Origin: Oscillatoria nigro-viridis PCC 7112
Lineage (GTDB): Bacteria; Cyanobacteriota; Cyanobacteriia; Cyanobacteriales; Microcoleaceae
Assembly: GCF_000317475.1 (NCBI RefSeq)
Contig: NC_019729.1
Location: 3,114,501 to 3,178,500 of the forward strand
Direction: 5' to 3'
DNA: 64,000 nt
Of this stretch, positions 36,303-45,837 are shown one piece after another (the first letter of the stretch is position 1; each line of letters starts with the position of its first letter). The position numbers and the translations under genes were made by a program. The notes under the pieces are model-generated. The model saw nothing but the letters and a program-made list of their open reading frames with translations, was not told where the DNA came from and made no database searches.

Positions 36303-36870
36303 GAAAATCTTAATCTATGGGTGAACGATTGACTATTAATCCTTACTTTTTATCATATAATATACAAATATTTTTTTTTGAGAATTCTCAAATTAATCCC
36401 AACTAAGTTTTTTAGTTTCTACCTAAAAATTTTACCCTTTTGACGCCGAGTACCCCGTTCTTTATCAAAAATTTAAAAAAGACTCGCTGTTGCCGCTCTA
36501 TCTTAAAGATTTCGTAAAAGCCTCGATTTTTAGTTGCCAATAAAAGCATTAGCTGTATCGAGAAAACAACACGTAAATGTTGCGAAATATAAATTTAATA
36601 ACCGGGAGAGGGAAATTTAAATATAATCAGCGATCGATGACAGTAAATATTCGCAAATCGAAGTCTATACTAACAGTATTGAGACTGATGCTGCTTTGAT
36701 GAGCTTTTCAACCTAAATTAAAATCTGCTGGCGATCCTCTTCGTTGGCGTAGCCCCCGTAGGGGCGGGCTTCGCTAACGCACTTTCTGCCAAATTTTCCA
36801 CAAAAAGATTGGGAATGATGTGCCAAACTACAGATGTTTCTTCGATCGTGTTCTACAATAAAATTCGTTG
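36303..36870. other. Intergenic region upstream of remA
   Basis: AT-rich, no gene. Contains a GC-rich inverted repeat at 36743-36780 (GTTGGCGTAGCCC against GGGCTTCGCTAACGC), common in cyanobacterial spacers. Confidence 0.5.
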
Positions 36871-37200
36871 GTAGTGAGGACTTTAGTCCTATTAATACCC
36901 ATAAAATAATACCCAGAAAAAAACTGTGGCTAGAATTATCAATTTTATAACTATTATGAAAATTTGCCCAGTCCCGCGCCGGACAAGGCATTGCCGTTTC
37001 CCTACAGATGGTCACACGATTATATCTAGCAATAGTTTTGGAATTAGTCAGTTCTCGACGCACACATACCAAAGAAACCGGGTTTTTTACCGAATCTGCG
37101 GGTCACAACCTGTGTTTTTTCGTAAAAAAACCCGGTTTCACCAGCCCCGGTGCATCCAGAACTATTAGTATAAAAATCTGAGCACTTTAGTCCTCACTAC
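36871..37200. mobile_element. 330-bp segment with GTAGTGAGGACT ends
   Basis: GTAGTGAGGACT (36871-36882) is the exact reverse complement of AGTCCTCACTAC (37189-37200). No transposase inside. A degenerate AAACCGGGTTT-type repeat (37071-37160) lies inside it. Could be a MITE with a nested repeat or two solo palindromes; undecided. Confidence 0.45.
37071..37160. repeat. AAACCGGGTTT-type palindromic repeat, copy 7
   Basis: AAAGAAACCGGGTTTTTTACCG at the left, AAAAAAACCCGGTTTC at the right, with TCTGCGGGTCACAACC core and a GGTGCATCCAGAAC edge. Confidence 0.8.
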
Positions 37201-37368
37201 AAACATTTTGAATTCAGCAAAAGTTACCCAAAAAGTAGTTTTACGCCTGCAGGGGTGACAACCCCGTTAGAAGCTAGACAAGGTAAGGCGTTGACCCATT
37301 ACTCACAAGTTAAGCTAAAAACACTGCTGTCAATGAGTAATCTTACTCATTTATTACCGAGATACCAA

Positions 37369-38869
37369 TTAAAATATGACTCCATTTGTTCCTTTATTAT
37401 TGAAAAAAAATTGTTCGGGACTTCTTTGAGTTCCAGGGAAAGGAGAAATAATTAGCCTGACATGAGGTTTTCGTCGTCGCTTAACGATTCCTAAATCTTG
37501 ATTTTTTGCTGCGGCTAAATACTCAACTAGGTCAGAAGCTAATCCTTTTTGATAGGCAACAGAAAAATGATAGATCCCCCGATCAATCATTTCTAATGAA
37601 ACACGTTCAATTGGCACTCCTAATTCATCCGCAACGGCATCTCAAGAGTCTACCAAAACCGCATAAAATAGCCAAGTAGCCCAGATTTGTAGCTTGATTA
37701 CCTTTAACTAACCTGTCCATAAATAGCTGAGATTTAGTAATCTTTTTACTAGGCAAAATGCCTCTTCAATTCGCCAGCGTCTTTGAGAGAAATCTGCTAC
37801 TACATAGGGGGTAATAGGGAGCATTTCATATTTGTAAAAACACTGATTCTGGCTCCTAACTTCTGACTTCTGACTCTTTTCTCCTGGCTTCTGACTCCTG
37901 ACTCCTAACTCCTATTTATAGCTGGGCTGCTTTCATTGAGATGCTCCCAGCTAATATTTCGGGTTCTTGGACACTTGTTAGATAAGAACGCCAGGAAGTC
38001 TGGGAGCGAATCTGTACTAATCTGATAGTTAAAGCTGGTGTATTTTTTGTCCCTGCACCTATTTTAATTATCTGGTCTTTGACATCATAAGTATTGGTTA
38101 ATACCCGCTCTACCTGATAATATGCACCTTTCTTGATTCGAGTGATAAATCCAATTTCTTGATCGATTAGTTTTGACCAAAAAGCGAATTTATAGAAGCC
38201 TCTCTCCAATAACAGCAAGGTTTTTGGCTTAACTGTTTTTAGTAAATCTTCCTCCCAATTAGTATCTGCTTGTTTGGGATTTGTCTCCAACCAAATTTCT
38301 TCGGGAAGGTGAGTTACTAGGTCTATGATTACTCCCTTTTTTCCGGATAATTGACTAATTGGAACATCCGATCAACTTTCTAGTTTACGAAATAATGCTT
38401 CTAATGTTGAGCCGTCAGCTATCCAGATATTTTCAAAGTTTTTTAAGGCAAATTGTACGCTATCCGGTAGTGGTTTTGATTTTCTCATCAACCATTTCCG
38501 ACGAAAATGAGGCAGTAATTCTTTAAATAATTTTTCAAATAAAATTGCTGGAAAAGTTAAAAATCTTTGCGATCGTGCTTGTTGACTAATTTCAGACGGC
38601 TCACACCATAAAAATCCTTCTCTATTTAATAATCTAGTTAATTCTGTTACTCCTGCTACATTTCGCCATAAAAGACTTAATATTGCTGCCATCATTAATG
38701 GTAGTGTCAGAATCCTATCTCTTAAATTTAGTTGGCGATCGAAAGTTTTTTGAGCAGCCATTGCTGGAATTAATAAATCTTCCAGGTGATTCGCAATCGC
38801 TTCATTTTCTATTTGGGGACTATTTTTTTTCTTTGCACGATCTCGGTTAATTCTTTTTTTGCGAATCAC
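37369..38869 (-). pseudogene. Decayed IS4-type transposase gene
   Basis: The reading frame of an IS4-like DDE transposase can be followed from 38869 to 37369 through several lesions. Landmarks in order: RDRILTLPLMMAAILSLLWR (N-terminal domain), IWIADGSTLEALFRKLES (first Asp), an in-frame TGA at 38372-38374, VIIDLVTHLPEEIWLETN, LLLLERGFYKFAFW, a 132-bp MITE at 37817-37948, RRWRIEEAFCLVKRLLNLSY (the catalytic Glu), TAG at 37708-37710, TGA at 37642-37644, and VSLEMIDRGIYHFSVAYQKG at the end. At least three stops and the insertion make it dead. Terminal repeats of the original element were not identified. Confidence 0.85.
37817..37948. mobile_element. MITE with GGGAGCATCTCA-type ends, copy 1 (inside the transposase pseudogene)
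   Basis: GGGAGCATTTCATATTTG at the left and TTGAGATGCTCCC at the right; the interior has CTGACTTCTGACTCTTTTCTCC and TAACTCCTATT. A 136-bp near-twin lies at 57421-57556. It has no ORF. The left end has one T instead of C against its twin. Confidence 0.85.
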
Positions 38870-39099
38870 AACTGATTCAATTATGCCTCAACGGCTTGCC
38901 CGGTAAAGGTTTCATCCTCTTTTACCTTTTTTTGTTTACCCCCTTGACAATTTGCACTTTTTCTTAAATTGTCACAAATGGGTCTTGAGCCAAGCAACGC
39001 TTTAGGAGAATCAATCTCTACTGTGGTTGGAGAAGTCCTGCCTCAGCAAATTGGCTCGTAGATTAAAGAATCCCCGTGCGTAAACGCCGGGAGTGTCAA
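38870..39099 (-). other. Spacer between the transposase relic and the kinase
   Basis: Nothing but the TnpB relic at 38978-39099 is recognised; a TTTACCTTTTTTTG run at 38921-38935 might be a weak terminator. Confidence 0.4.
38978..39099 (+). mobile_element. TnpB (IS200/IS605) 3'-end relic and right-end hairpin
   Basis: MGLEPSNALGESISTVVGEV and then LPQQIGS are readable from 38978 to the TAG at 39059-39061, the ending I know from cyanobacterial TnpB proteins. It is followed by AATCCCCGTGCGTAAACGCC and GGGAGTGTCAAC (39069-39099), the usual right end that in live elements forms part of the omega RNA. The rest of tnpB is absent. The stop codon of the hybrid kinase gene (39096-39098, minus strand) falls inside this end. 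Confidence 0.65.
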
Positions 39100-41966
39100 C
39101 CTTGAAATGTGGCAACCGAAACCCGATCGCGCCCTGCTTCTTTCGCCCGATAAAGCGACTCATCGGCCATCGCAATTAGCTCCCCCGGCTGCGACCTCGC
39201 CCCCGGAATGCAGCAAGCTACACCCAAACTCAGCGTCACATATTGGCGGACAGCAGAATTAGCGTGAGCGATGTGCAAACCCCGCACCTGTTGTGCGATC
39301 ATTTCAGCTACGCAAGTGGCACCTTCAATATCCGTATTCGGCAAAACTACTACAAATTCTTCTCCACCGTAACGGGCTACTAAATCTGCCGCTCGCTTTA
39401 CCGAATGCTGGATCACCGCCGCCACTTGCCGCAAACATTCATCCCCCGCTTGGTGACCGTAAGTGTCGTTGTAAAGTTTGAAATAATCAATGTCGCACAT
39501 AATCAAAGACAGCGGTGCTTCTTCCCTCGCCAAACGCCGCCATTCCGTATCGAGGTATTCATTAAAAGAGTGGCGGTTTCTTACTTCAGTCAAACTGTCG
39601 TAATTTGCCAAATAATGCAAGGCTCGATTCACTGTTTCTAACTGCTTTTTCTGCTGCAGCAACTGACGGTTGAGTTCCGCCAACTGCTGTTCGGCTGAGT
39701 GCGATCGCAACAAATTTCTCACCCTCGCCAGCAATTCCCTCTCGTCAAAAGGCTTTGAAATATAATCGTCAGCACCCGCATCCAAACTTTCGATCCGAGC
39801 TTCCATCCCCGATCGCGCTGTCAAAAAGATTACCGGAGTAGATTTCAATTCTGGCGTGTTCCGAATCTCCTTGAGCAAATCCAGTCCGTTTTGTCTGGGC
39901 ATAATTTGGTCGCTCACAATCAAATTTGGCTGCAAACTTTTGGCTTTTTCTAAACCTTCAACCCCGTCACTCGCCACGGCGACTCGATAGTACGGACTTA
40001 ATAAAGTTTGGAGGTAAGCCAGCAGAAAATTATTGTCTTCTACTACCAGCAACAGCGGTAATTCTCGGCAGTCACTTGTTAATTGTTCCAAATGATTTTT
40101 GTCGTCAAAACTGTTAGGTTCTGGTAGGGTGGGCTGGGGTGCGGTCGCCCGGATATTTCCCGAACCCCACTCTCCGGAGCCGAATCCAGTCAGTCCAGCC
40201 AATTGGGCGATCGCGCTCACCAACTGATTCGCTTCCACCGGCTTCGACAAATGCCTCTGAAACCCCGCCTCCAGCGCCGATGCCGAATCTTCTTCCTTGA
40301 TGCCTCCCGTCAGCGCCACGGCCGGCAGCAGTTCCCTGTGCTCGGACATTTCCATTGCTCTGATGCGGCGGATCAAATGGCAGCCGTCGGCTCCCGATAC
40401 CGTCATATCGCTGACCAACACGTCGGGTCGCGACTGTTGCAACTCGGCCATCGCTTCGGCGGCGCTACCCACCGCTGTTACCTTGGCTCCAAATGCTTCG
40501 AGGCCAGTTTTGAGAAATTGGCGGATCTCGGCGCTGCTTTCCACAACCAGGACTTGCTTTCCCGCTAGGGGTTTGGAAACCGATCCGGGTCTGCTTTCGC
40601 TTTGGGCGATCGCAGCAGTGCGATCGTCGGGTGCATTTTTGTTGGCGCTCGGTAGCAGCACCCCAAAGGTCGCCCCCTGTCCGAGGCCGGGACTCGAAGC
40701 CCAAACACTTCCCCCGTGCAGTTCCACTAACTGCCGCACAATTAAGAGCCCGAGCCCCAGCCGATTTTGTTCCGTGTTCTGGAAGCTGTCTGCAGGGCGG
40801 AAGTAGTCAAAGATGTGCGGCAGAAATTTGGGGTCGATGCCGCAACCGCTGTCGCTGACCCGAATCAACACGCCCGACTCAGTAGGCTCGATCCGCACTT
40901 GAACTGGGTATGGTGTCGATTCTGGGGTGAATTTGATGGCGTTGGCAAGGAGGTTCCAGACTACTTGCTGCAAGCGTTCTGCATCTGCCAAAACGTAGCT
41001 GACGGCGGGGTCGAAATGTTTTTCTACCCGGAGGTTTTTGGCATCGGCGGCGGGGCGGAGAGTGTCGATCGCAGATTCTACGATCGACGGGAGGTGAACT
41101 CGGCCGATGTTCAGGCACACTTTCCCCCGCAGCAACCGCGAGAGGTCGAGGAGATTGTCTATTTGCCGGTTTTGTAATTTGGCGTTGCGCTCGATGATTT
41201 CCAAAGCGCGGCTGGTGGTGGCTTCGTTTAAATTGCGCGATCGAGCTAGCTGCGCCCATCCCAAAATCGCGCTCAGGGGCGATCGCAGTTCGTGGGAGAC
41301 GATCGCCAGAAATTCGTCTTTTGCCCGGTTGGCTTCGGCTTGGGCTGCTTCAACGGCTTTGCGATCGGTGATTTCGAATCCGATCGCCAAATACTGATAG
41401 GGTTTTCCCTTACACCCCAACAGTGGAACTACTGCTGCGTACACCCAATAATCACTTCCATTCTTGGCTTTATTCTTAATGTCTCCTTGCCAAACTTCAC
41501 CTTTGGCAACAGTTGATAGCAGATTTTTAATTATTTCCGAAGATTTATATTCCGAATGGAGGATGCCAAAGTGGCTGCCGATCAGTTCTCCGCGCGAATA
41601 GTTCGATATGGAGCAAACTAGATCGCTGACGTAGTTGATAATTCCTCGCGCGTCAGTCCTCACCGCAAGTGCCGATCGGTCGATCGCTCTTTTAAAATCT
41701 AAACATTCTTGTAGCGACGCCTCTAGTTCTTTTGTCGTAGAAAATTGACTGAGCCGATCGGAGGCGTTTTGTTGCTGGCGATCGGGCTTATCCTTACTCC
41801 GTTGTTGGATTTCCATTGCTTCTATTTTCCCCTGACGGCTGACAACTAATCTACTCGCATCCTGATTCATTATCACAATTTTCTTTCCCCCGCCGGCGGG
41901 TGTAATATTTTGTATCTCTTCATCTTCCTGACAAATTGGCAGGTACCACATCCACTCGGGAGTCAA
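39096..41966 (-). CDS. Hybrid histidine kinase with two receivers and a GGDEF domain
   Basis: A 956-residue signalling protein. Order: leader (about 1-95); PAS (about 95-205, VSDLVCSISNYSRGELIGSH); HisKA with phospho-acceptor VSHELRSPLSAIL near residue 225; HATPase (NLLANAIKFTPES, SDSGCGIDPKF, GLGLLIVRQLVE); receiver 1 (VSDMTVSGADG); receiver 2 (LVVEDNNFLL, VSDQIMPRQNG, SKPFDEREL); and a C-terminal GGDEF domain with GGEEF intact, a likely diguanylate cyclase. Receiver 1's phospho-Asp is in SDMT, so that one may be weak. Cytoplasmic; the signal is unknown. An ATG at 41876 (residue 31) or near residue 51 may be the true start. Confidence 0.92.
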   Translation of the reverse strand: MTPEWMWYLPICQEDEEIQNITPAGGGKKIVIMNQDASRLVVSRQGKIEAMEIQQRSKDKPDRQQQNASDRLSQFSTTKELEASLQECLDFKRAIDRSALAVRTDARGIINYVSDLVCSISNYSRGELIGSHFGILHSEYKSSEIIKNLLSTVAKGEVWQGDIKNKAKNGSDYWVYAAVVPLLGCKGKPYQYLAIGFEITDRKAVEAAQAEANRAKDEFLAIVSHELRSPLSAILGWAQLARSRNLNEATTSRALEIIERNAKLQNRQIDNLLDLSRLLRGKVCLNIGRVHLPSIVESAIDTLRPAADAKNLRVEKHFDPAVSYVLADAERLQQVVWNLLANAIKFTPESTPYPVQVRIEPTESGVLIRVSDSGCGIDPKFLPHIFDYFRPADSFQNTEQNRLGLGLLIVRQLVELHGGSVWASSPGLGQGATFGVLLPSANKNAPDDRTAAIAQSESRPGSVSKPLAGKQVLVVESSAEIRQFLKTGLEAFGAKVTAVGSAAEAMAELQQSRPDVLVSDMTVSGADGCHLIRRIRAMEMSEHRELLPAVALTGGIKEEDSASALEAGFQRHLSKPVEANQLVSAIAQLAGLTGFGSGEWGSGNIRATAPQPTLPEPNSFDDKNHLEQLTSDCRELPLLLVVEDNNFLLAYLQTLLSPYYRVAVASDGVEGLEKAKSLQPNLIVSDQIMPRQNGLDLLKEIRNTPELKSTPVIFLTARSGMEARIESLDAGADDYISKPFDERELLARVRNLLRSHSAEQQLAELNRQLLQQKKQLETVNRALHYLANYDSLTEVRNRHSFNEYLDTEWRRLAREEAPLSLIMCDIDYFKLYNDTYGHQAGDECLRQVAAVIQHSVKRAADLVARYGGEEFVVVLPNTDIEGATCVAEMIAQQVRGLHIAHANSAVRQYVTLSLGVACCIPGARSQPGELIAMADESLYRAKEAGRDRVSVATFQG

Positions 41967-42475
41967 CTCAATTTTTGTTTATAGTTGGCTAGAGTTTGTC
42001 AATCTGAGGACTGATTTTTTCATATCTAGCCCAGCATCGGCTGCTGGCTCATTCCTGTTTATCTTTTATATTTTACTAGGGGGAAGCACTGAGAAATGTA
42101 TGGTGTGGAGCGCACACCGACAGTTGCATTCTTGTTTGAAACGGGTATCATAACCGTCAACTTTGTTCTCACAATTACTCCTAGTATCTGGCACAAAGCC
42201 TCGTCTTCGGCAGGCTTTCGGGTGTGTGGCATTCTGCCTCATCTGCCCTGAACGAGATATATGTGCGGGGCTAGACAGTTCCCAAATCAGCGGCTGGTTT
42301 GGGTGCGCGAAGTCCCGATCTGGCGATCGTCCGTAACTTCTTTTAAATTATTTTATTCAACATCTTGACAGCTCTGTATATTTTTTGTATTATCAAATGT
42401 AATACAAATTCAGAGAAGAGAACCGCCCAACTGCCTTGACGCACTCAACTATTAACAATGTGAGGAAAATCGTCT
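41967..42475. other. Intergenic region upstream of the methyltransferase gene
   Basis: No gene in the first 390 bp. GCAAAGCCTCGTCTTCGGC-type sequence at about 42190-42220 is dispersed repeat matter. The last 110 bp holds the promoter described at 42365-42407. Confidence 0.5.
42365..42407 (+). promoter_or_regulatory. Consensus sigma-70 promoter with overlapping inverted repeat
   Basis: TTGACA (42365-42370), 17-bp spacer, TATTAT (42388-42393). The -10 is overlapped by a perfect 8-bp inverted repeat, TTGTATTA (42385-42392) and TAATACAA (42400-42407). The start codon is 69 bp downstream of the repeat. Looks like a repressor site over a strong promoter. Confidence 0.65.
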
Positions 42476-43159
42476 GTGAATTTAGACGCTGTACGCGAGC
42501 AATTTGAACAAAGAGCCCTTGATTATGACGGCTTAATTCCCCGCCTCATTCCGCGCTATGGCGAGCAACACGATGTAATATTGCAGTTAATCGCTTCTGA
42601 AACAAAGGGTAACATAAAAGTTCTGGATTTAGGCGCGGGAACTGGCATACTGTCGGCTATGATTCTGCAAGCATTTCCTCAAGCAAAAGTCCTAGCCTTT
42701 GACATGGCCCAAAATATGCTGAAAACTTGCCAAACTAACTTGTCCGCTTACCGAGAACGGCTGACCTTGCAGCAAGGAAACTTTGCCGAAGATGATTTCG
42801 GCAGCGGTTACGATTTGGTAGTTTCAGGCTTGGCAATCCACCACCTCGACAGCGCAGGCAAACAACAGCTATTTCACAAACTTTTCCAATCGATGAATCC
42901 AGGGGGGATCTTGCTAATTCGAGATATTGTGACAGGTGCTACTCCCCGGCTGACTGAGCAATACGAACAGTTGTGGCGGCAGTACATGAAAGCTAACGGA
43001 GAAGACGATGCAGCCTGGTTTCAAAAATATTTAGAAGAAGATATTCCCTCCTCTGTGGAAGAGCAGACTAAGTGGCTTTCAGAAGCGGGTTTTGCAGACA
43101 CAGGATGTCACTGGCGCTATCTCAACTTTGCTATTTTTGGCGGAGTTATCCCAAGGTAG
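42476..43159 (+). CDS. Class I SAM-dependent methyltransferase
   Basis: A 227-residue Rossmann methyltransferase: motif I VLDLGAGTGILSAMIL near residue 48, VLAFDMAQNMLKTCQ as motif II, YDLVVSGLAIHHL as motif IV, LFQSMNPGGILLIRDI after it. Methyltransf_12/25-type, acting on a small molecule rather than DNA. Start is GTG. It is transcribed alone behind the promoter at 42365. Confidence 0.88.
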   Translation: MNLDAVREQFEQRALDYDGLIPRLIPRYGEQHDVILQLIASETKGNIKVLDLGAGTGILSAMILQAFPQAKVLAFDMAQNMLKTCQTNLSAYRERLTLQQGNFAEDDFGSGYDLVVSGLAIHHLDSAGKQQLFHKLFQSMNPGGILLIRDIVTGATPRLTEQYEQLWRQYMKANGEDDAAWFQKYLEEDIPSSVEEQTKWLSEAGFADTGCHWRYLNFAIFGGVIPR

Positions 43160-43480
43160 AAGGTATTCGGCAGAATGCAGAGTTTTTGATAATTATCAAA
43201 AGATAAAGCTCGTGAAAAATTGTACCCCCAACATTTTTTCGTTCCCTGTCGCCTCACCTAATTATGTAGTGCTTAAGGGCGCACCTTACCGCTATAATTC
43301 GCGCGTAAGACCATTTTTTGCGTCCGGCAATCATGTTCATAAAACCTGTAGAGGCGGGTTCCCTCAAGCGCCCTCTGGCAGTGCAAACATATTCAACAAA
43401 CCCGCATCAAATCAACGATATAACCTGCTAGTGACATTTTGTAAAAGGTGATTTAAAAGCTCAATAAATAAAGTAAAATT
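43160..43480. other. Intergenic region, no gene seen
   Basis: Contains a CTTAAGGGCGCACCTTA stretch and many homopolymers. Open frames overlapping the end of the methyltransferase gene are not credible. Confidence 0.45.
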
Positions 43481-44026
43481 ATGAATAATTCTCGATTAGT
43501 AAAAATTAGCAAATACCTCAGCAGACATCTGCGACACGCTCCGGATCGCATCGGCATTGAACTCGCTCCAGGCGGCTGGGTTCCTGTTAGCGAACTCCTC
43601 GATGCGTGCCAAAAAAATAACTTTCCTGTTCAGCTTGCAGAACTCAAGGAAGTAGTCGCGCAAAACGACAAACAGCGCTTTTCATTTGACGCAGCGGGCG
43701 TTCTAATTCGTGCCAACCAAGGACACAGTTTAGAGGTTGACTTGCAGTTAGAACCCGCTGTTCCCCCAGATATTTTATACCACGGAACAGGTAGCACTGC
43801 CGTCGAGTCTATTCTCAGTCAAGGAATTAGGAAAATGTCGCGGCATCACGTTCATTTGTCGGTGAATATCCAGACGGCGCGCCAAGTAGGTGCAAGACAC
43901 GGCATTCCGGCAGTCTTTACTGTAGATGCGGCAGCCATGCAACGCGACGGTCATACATTTTACTGCTCGGAAAACAAAGTTTGGCTAGTAGATTTTGTGC
44001 CGCCGGCTTATCTAAAAATAAATTGA
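43481..44026 (+). CDS. kptA: RNA 2'-phosphotransferase (Tpt1/KptA family)
   Basis: A 181-residue enzyme that removes an internal 2'-phosphate from RNA using NAD+. ISKYLSRHLRHAPDRIGIEL at the start, GGWVPVSELL, the HGTGSTAVESILSQGI nucleotide-binding stretch, and HHVHLSVNIQTARQVGARHG with the conserved His and Arg. Known in eukaryotic tRNA splicing; bacteria that lack such splicing still carry it, with unclear role. The AAA ATPase gene starts 71 bp downstream on the same strand. It is preceded by about 320 bp of empty sequence. Confidence 0.9.
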   Translation: MNNSRLVKISKYLSRHLRHAPDRIGIELAPGGWVPVSELLDACQKNNFPVQLAELKEVVAQNDKQRFSFDAAGVLIRANQGHSLEVDLQLEPAVPPDILYHGTGSTAVESILSQGIRKMSRHHVHLSVNIQTARQVGARHGIPAVFTVDAAAMQRDGHTFYCSENKVWLVDFVPPAYLKIN

Positions 44027-44053
44027 GAATTTTCAGTTTTTTTGTAAAAAATG

Positions 44054-44069
44054 TACCGCAAAAACGGTA
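44054..44069 (+). promoter_or_regulatory. TACCG/CGGTA hairpin between kptA and the AAA gene
   Basis: TACCG (44054-44058) pairs with CGGTA (44065-44069) across CAAAAA, preceded by a T-rich run after the kptA stop. Possible operator or weak attenuator. Confidence 0.3.
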
Positions 44070-44097
44070 AAATAAGAGTAAGTAGGAGTTTGGAAAA

Positions 44098-45306
44098 ATG
44101 AGTGCGGAAGATATGGGCGATCGCGAAAACAATTTTCATCAAAATAATTCTCAAAATAGAGGTCTGCTAGGCTCTGGTTGGCGACCTTTTTACCGTCAAT
44201 TTGATTGGGAACACCTGGTACACTTAGCGTCTAGCGATCCCTTAGAACTAGCTCAAAAAACTTTAGGTGCAGCTAGCGACATTGCTGACGCAATGGGACG
44301 GCATCAATATACCTGGTGGGCAAATATTTTAAATGTATTCTCGGAAAATACTCGCTACGAAATGGATGAATTTTGGGATTACATTACTCCGCAGCCAGTT
44401 TACCCGGATTACCGCTACAAAGATGTTTTAGTTACCGAAACGCCGGTGGTGCAATTGGTCAGCCGCGCTAGCATTCCCATCGACTACGTTCTCAACAAGC
44501 TCCAAGAGATTACTGTTTTCAAAGTTCTGGATTTGCTAGGGAAACCGGATGCAATTACCCAGTCTTTTATGGAGCGACATTTTTCTTATTCACCGGAGCG
44601 ATTTATTAGCTGGGAACGCTTGGAAGTTTTGGGTACTGTTTATGCTTCTTGGGCCAGATTCGGCTGCTGGCTGCAAATTGACAGCTACGACAGGGGAAGA
44701 CGCTGCTACACTCTGATTTGCCAAGATATTGCGCCGCTAGTTAGCAAGGCAACTTATAATTTAGCGGTGATTCTGGGCGGGTACAAAAGCCGCGTCGGAC
44801 AGGTTCACAGCCAGTTCCCAATTCGCACGTTTTCTGGGGAGGTTCAAAGTTTTACCGATACTGTTCAGCAGGCAATTTTGGATCAAAATCAGTTGGCTGT
44901 TTTGGTAAGTGGCGAACCGGGGACGGGCAAAACTGCTTGGACGCAAGCGGTAGCAAAGGAAATTTTAGTGCCGCTGGGTTATGTGATTTTTATCTTAGAC
45001 CACGATGCTGTGGAAAATTTTGTGCCGCCGAGTTATTTAGAGCGGATTTGTATTATTATCAATGAGGCTGATAATTTGGCTCAAGATCGATCGACTGCCG
45101 AGGCCCAACGCACTAACAAAACTGAACACATTTTGAGTTTGCTGGATGGAACTTTGTATCAAAGCGTCATTGACGAACACGGCATTCAATTTCAGCAAAA
45201 ACTCGTAGTTTTGATGACTTGCAACACGACTGAAAGATTAGATCCTGCAATGTTACGGAAAGGGAGAGTGGATTTTACCAGTGAATTTACGCACAAATTT
45301 GTTTGA
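44098..45306 (+). CDS. Bcs1-like AAA ATPase next to kptA
   Basis: A 402-residue protein. The N-terminal 250 residues (FDWEHLVHLASSDPLELAQK, WWANILNVFS, DVLVTETPVVQLVSRASIP) do not match a domain I know. The AAA module begins with Walker A SGEPGTGKTAW near residue 275, Walker B ICIIINEADNLA near residue 320 with Asn in place of the usual Asp before Glu, and sensor 1 VLMTCNTTERLDPAMLRKGR with a Bcs1-type RKGRVD. It ends 9 residues later, without the usual C-terminal lid. Both features suggest altered ATPase activity or a truncated gene. ATG with TAGGAG upstream. Confidence 0.75.
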   Translation: MSAEDMGDRENNFHQNNSQNRGLLGSGWRPFYRQFDWEHLVHLASSDPLELAQKTLGAASDIADAMGRHQYTWWANILNVFSENTRYEMDEFWDYITPQPVYPDYRYKDVLVTETPVVQLVSRASIPIDYVLNKLQEITVFKVLDLLGKPDAITQSFMERHFSYSPERFISWERLEVLGTVYASWARFGCWLQIDSYDRGRRCYTLICQDIAPLVSKATYNLAVILGGYKSRVGQVHSQFPIRTFSGEVQSFTDTVQQAILDQNQLAVLVSGEPGTGKTAWTQAVAKEILVPLGYVIFILDHDAVENFVPPSYLERICIIINEADNLAQDRSTAEAQRTNKTEHILSLLDGTLYQSVIDEHGIQFQQKLVVLMTCNTTERLDPAMLRKGRVDFTSEFTHKFV

Positions 45307-45837
45307 GCGCTCTCTTGCATTCTCAAGTTATCTGGCGATCGCACTGAGTACGCGATCTCATACTATGTTTGATGTTGGATTTTCAATTAAAGAATTGGGA
45401 ATGACTGATGAAGCTCATGGTTTGGATCGCGGGCCTACAGCTACATTCTTTTGAGAACTTGTATAAAATACCGAACAATCACCAGCAAATCTTCTGAATA
45501 TCAAAGTTTGGGGGAAACTTTCTGAAGTACCTATAGACCATTGGTGTCAACAATCGCCTAAAACCCTTTTTCTATCTGGTTGTTTGCCTGGTCTGGCTGC
45601 CCTCTTGCGCCCCGGAATAGTCGGGGGACACAACAGAGCGCTCCAGTCCCCTCCGACTATTATTCGGGGGCGCCAGCGCGATCTATGCCTAATCGTCAAA
45701 CAGCAACCGGGAACTAGCTTTGGTCTTAAATTGACACTAATGCCTATAGACATATCCCCATCAAAAATGATATCAATGATGGGTGATACCCTCTAAGGGT
45801 ATCGTCCGAGAGAGCAAATCAGGGGAAAACAGCATTT
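45307..45837. other. Intergenic region with two hairpins
   Basis: 45607-45673 is an imperfect long inverted repeat (GCGCCCCGGAATAGTCGG against CCGACTATTATTCGGGGGCGC). GATACCC...GGGTATC (45785-45803) is a perfect 7-bp stem 35 bp before the next ORF. No gene recognised. Confidence 0.5.

Noticed and set aside
36926..37168. Open frame of 80 codons
   Set aside because: Contains the palindromic repeat copy 7 (KKTRFH and PGFF-like strings) and no independent support.
43092..43451. Open frame overlapping the end of the methyltransferase gene
   Set aside because: Starts inside a confident gene in another frame and has no recognisable sequence.
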